The position numbers and the translations under genes are program-made. The notes beneath the pieces were generated by a model. It was not told the DNA's origin. It made no database searches and saw only the letters and a program-made list of their open reading frames with translations. From positions 1 to 8,489 of the forward strand of contig JAGASC010000149.1 of the NCBI GenBank assembly GCA_017621905.1: a stretch of 8,489 bases of DNA. Reading direction: 5' to 3'. The stretch comes from Roseburia sp. Its GTDB lineage: Bacteria; Bacillota; Clostridia; Lachnospirales; Lachnospiraceae. Numbering within the stretch: the first letter of the stretch is position 1; the number at the start of each line of letters is the position of its first letter. This document shows positions 6,678-8,489 of this stretch, one piece after another.

Positions 6678-7934
6678 ATGAGAAAGAAGAAATGTTTTGA
6701 ATATGAAGTAATAAAAAAACTTGCCTGCATAGGCTTTTTCTTTGTGGCGGCACTGGCCGTCTGGACCTTTCAGGCAGCGATTCCGGATCAGATTTATGTG
6801 ACAGAGGGAAGTGAGATCTCCTACGATTTTGAGGTGCCAGTAAGTGTAGTGTTAAAGGAAGAAGATGCGGAAGTATTTGATAACCTTTCCGATACGGTCT
6901 ACGGAAAGGAGGAGCCGGCCTATACGGTTACCTGTAAACTGTTTGGCATTTTTCCGGTAAAAGATGTGGAGGTAATGCTGGTAGACAAGGAATCGGTGTA
7001 TGCCAGCGGAATGCCCGTGGGAATCTACGCCAAGACAAATGGTGTTCTGATTATCGGAACCGGCGCAGTGGAGGATGCCACCGGGAAAGAGTGCCGTCCG
7101 GCTGAAAATCTGGTGAAAAGCGGTGATTATATTGTAAGTGTCAATGGAGACGCAGTAGACGAAAAAGAAGAGTTGGTGGAAAAAATCAATCAGTACGGCG
7201 GAGCCAGCGAAGTCCTTGGAATCCGCAGGGAATCAGAGCTGTTGGAAGTGTCGGTAGATCCGGTCCGGGGAAACAGCGGTAATTACATGCTGGGTATCTG
7301 GGTTCGGGATGATCTGGCCGGCGTGGGAACCTTGACCTATTATAAGGCAGACGGCAGTTTCGGTGCGTTAGGACACGCTGTCAGTGACGGAGATACCGGA
7401 ACCATGCTTCAGATGTCCCAGGGATGGATTTACACCACAGATATCATCGGAATTAAGAAAGGGGAAAGCGGGAAACCGGGAGAATTGTCCGGTATCATAG
7501 ATTACAGTAAAAATTGTCGTCTGGGTACGATCCGGGAAAATACGGGCCTTGGCATTCGGGGCGTTTTGGACGGAAACTTAGACCGGCTGGAACGGAGCGA
7601 AAACTATGAGGTGGCCTACAAACAGGATATAAAAAAAGGAAAGGCATATATTGTATCTTCCCTTTCCGGGGAACGATGCACATACGAAATAAATATCCAA
7701 AGCCTTGATTACAGCGGGAGAGAGGCGAATAAAGGAATTCTGTTTCAGGTGACAGATCCCAAACTGATAGAGCTTACCGGAGGAATTGTCCAGGGAATGA
7801 GCGGAAGTCCTATTATTCAGGACGGAAAAATCATCGGTGCGGTGACCCATGTGTTCGTGAGTGATTCCACCAAGGGGTATGGAATATTTATAGAAAATAT
7901 GCTTGATGGTGAGGCGATTCCCGCTGAAAAGTAA
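6678..7934 (+). CDS. spoIVB: SpoIVB serine peptidase (stage IV sporulation protein B, family S55)
   Basis: SpoIVB is a membrane-anchored protease secreted from the forespore into the intermembrane space. In Bacillus subtilis it cleaves SpoIVFA to trigger pro-sigma-K processing in the mother cell. The product here is 418 residues, close to the B. subtilis protein. Residues 14-35 form one hydrophobic segment after a basic start (MRKKK), acting as signal anchor. A PDZ domain spans about 107-195, with SGDYIVSVNGDAV at its core. The S55 peptidase domain follows, with the catalytic His as H233 in ALGHAVSDGDTG and the catalytic Ser most likely S377 in QGMSGSPIIQDGK; D360 is a candidate third residue. 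The strongly conserved GAVTHVFVSDSTKGYGIF follows. The ATG at 6678 has AGGAGA at 6667-6672. No confident sigma-F/G promoter was found upstream. spo0A is not the next gene, unlike the usual order. The protein appears complete. Confidence 0.96.
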   Translation: MRKKKCFEYEVIKKLACIGFFFVAALAVWTFQAAIPDQIYVTEGSEISYDFEVPVSVVLKEEDAEVFDNLSDTVYGKEEPAYTVTCKLFGIFPVKDVEVMLVDKESVYASGMPVGIYAKTNGVLIIGTGAVEDATGKECRPAENLVKSGDYIVSVNGDAVDEKEELVEKINQYGGASEVLGIRRESELLEVSVDPVRGNSGNYMLGIWVRDDLAGVGTLTYYKADGSFGALGHAVSDGDTGTMLQMSQGWIYTTDIIGIKKGESGKPGELSGIIDYSKNCRLGTIRENTGLGIRGVLDGNLDRLERSENYEVAYKQDIKKGKAYIVSSLSGERCTYEINIQSLDYSGREANKGILFQVTDPKLIELTGGIVQGMSGSPIIQDGKIIGAVTHVFVSDSTKGYGIFIENMLDGEAIPAEK

Positions 7935-7961
7935 AAAAAGCAGGAGAGAATATAATATTGT

Positions 7962-7990
7962 TTGATGTTTGCGATAATATATGGTAAAAT
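7962..7990 (+). promoter_or_regulatory. Predicted sigma-A promoter (extended -10) for the GH92 gene
   Basis: TTGATG (7962-7967) as -35 and TAAAAT (7985-7990) as -10 are separated by exactly 17 bases. TG at 7982-7983 gives an extended -10 (TGnTAAAAT). Transcription would start near 7997, leaving a leader of about 40 bases before the ATG at 8037. The surrounding sequence is strongly AT-rich. No terminator is visible between spoIVB and this promoter, so some read-through from spoIVB is possible. Confidence 0.7.
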
Positions 7991-7998
7991 GGTTTTAC
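7984..7998. promoter_or_regulatory. Palindrome overlapping the -10 and start site, candidate operator
   Basis: GTAAAA (7984-7989) and TTTTAC (7993-7998) form perfect 6-bp inverted arms around TGG. They overlap the -10 hexamer and the predicted transcription start of the GH92 gene, where repressors of sugar-use genes often bind. The central CG typical of LacI-family and cre sites is absent, so the regulator family is not assigned. Part of the symmetry comes from the AT-rich -10 itself. Confidence 0.35.
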
Positions 7999-8002
7999 AA
8001 AT

Positions 8003-8020
8003 TATAAACGGAAATTTATA
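8003..8020. repeat. Second inverted repeat in the GH92 leader
   Basis: TATAAA (8003-8008) and TTTATA (8015-8020) are perfect 6-bp arms separated by CGGAAA. They lie inside the predicted 5' leader, seven bases before the GGAGG ribosome binding site at 8027-8031. It may be a second binding half for the regulator at 7984-7998 (about 20 bp centre to centre) or a chance AT-rich palindrome. Confidence 0.3.
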
Positions 8021-8036
8021 CAAAATGGAGGACATA

Positions 8037-8489
8037 ATGAATTACTTAAAGTATGTAAACATCAAGCAGGGAACAAAATCTACAAACCGTTTTTCGCAGG
8101 GAAACACGCTGCCGCTGGTGCAGCGTCCCTTCGGATTTGCAAGCTTCTCACCACAGACCGATCAGTCGCGTGGAAACTGGTTTTATCATCCGCAAGATCA
8201 CAGTTTTGAGGGCTTTCGGCTTACGCATCAGCCGTGTCCATGGATTGGGGACCACGGTGCATTGACCATGCTGCCGCAGATCGGTACACCTCAGGGACAG
8301 TACAGTATGGCATGGAGCGGTATTGACCCTGGAGCGGCAGTACTGACTCCATATTATATGAAATATTATCTGAAACGCTCTTTTGCAAACTATGAGCTTA
8401 CGCCTACCGAGTATGGAGCCTGTGTGCGGATAGAATTTTTAAAGGACTATGACAGATATTTGTCCGTCCTGCCTGTATGTGGAGCGAAT
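8037..8489 (+). CDS. Glycoside hydrolase family 92 (alpha-mannosidase), 3'-truncated by window edge
   Basis: The frame opens at ATG 8037 (MNYLKYVNIK) and stays open for 151 codons to the last base, so the gene continues outside the window. The visible part matches the N-terminal beta-sandwich of GH92 enzymes, calcium-dependent exo-alpha-mannosidases that mostly act on alpha-1,2, -1,3 or -1,6 mannosides. Family-type features are YVNIKQGT at 6-13, RFSQGNTLPLVQRPFG at 18-33, SPQT at 38-41, and FEGFRLTHQPCPWIGD at 57-72. The catalytic domain is beyond the edge, so the linkage cannot be predicted. GGAGG at 8027-8031 gives good spacing to the ATG. The domain motif begins within six residues of the start and no signal peptide is present, so the enzyme is predicted to be cytosolic and to act on imported oligosaccharides. 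It has its own promoter and sits where spo0A is expected. Confidence 0.9.
   Translation, partial: MNYLKYVNIKQGTKSTNRFSQGNTLPLVQRPFGFASFSPQTDQSRGNWFYHPQDHSFEGFRLTHQPCPWIGDHGALTMLPQIGTPQGQYSMAWSGIDPGAAVLTPYYMKYYLKRSFANYELTPTEYGACVRIEFLKDYDRYLSVLPVCGAN

Noticed and set aside
6544..6753. 69-residue minus-strand frame over the intergenic block and the spoIVB start
   Set aside because: It overlaps the terminator, the structured block and the spoIVB start, has no family motif, and is best explained as a chance frame.

Overview
The window looks like chromosomal DNA of a spore-forming, anaerobic member of the Clostridia, most likely Lachnospiraceae. This is inferred from gene order (ispA-dxs-tlyA-nadK-argR-recN-spoIVB), moderate GC, strong AGGAG-type ribosome binding sites and the presence of a sporulation protease. 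No sequence search was run, so genus is not assigned. All genes are on the + strand.

Layout. Positions 1-536 hold the 3' part of a polyprenyl (farnesyl/geranyl) diphosphate synthase gene. It is followed by dxs (604-2469), tlyA with a TTG start (2500-3303), nadK (3305-4165, one base after tlyA), argR (4237-4692) and recN (4786-6453). A strong intrinsic terminator at 6512-6545 closes this run. After it comes a structured, repeat-like intergenic block (6547-6639), then spoIVB (6678-7934). The last part is a 102-bp gap with a good sigma-A promoter and two small palindromes, then the 5' end of a family GH92 alpha-mannosidase gene (8037 to the window end). That gene is still open at position 8489.

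How the genes fit together. IspA and Dxs belong to isoprenoid synthesis: Dxs starts the MEP pathway, and IspA elongates its products for quinone, undecaprenol and terpenoid precursors. TlyA is an rRNA 2'-O-methyltransferase, NadK makes NADP, ArgR controls arginine metabolism, and RecN is an SMC-like repair ATPase. This is the conserved mixed-function cluster seen in many Firmicutes, not a dedicated pathway. SpoIVB is the serine protease that signals from forespore to mother cell during sporulation. In most spore-forming Firmicutes spo0A lies directly downstream of spoIVB. Here that place is taken by a carbohydrate-degradation gene with its own promoter, which marks the boundary between conserved core and accessory DNA.

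I found no evidence for a new defence, mobile or biosynthetic system. The observations most worth a second look are: a related inverted-repeat element upstream of both dxs and recN; the two-module structured block at 6547-6639; the missing spo0A; and the promoter with overlapping palindrome ahead of the GH92 gene.
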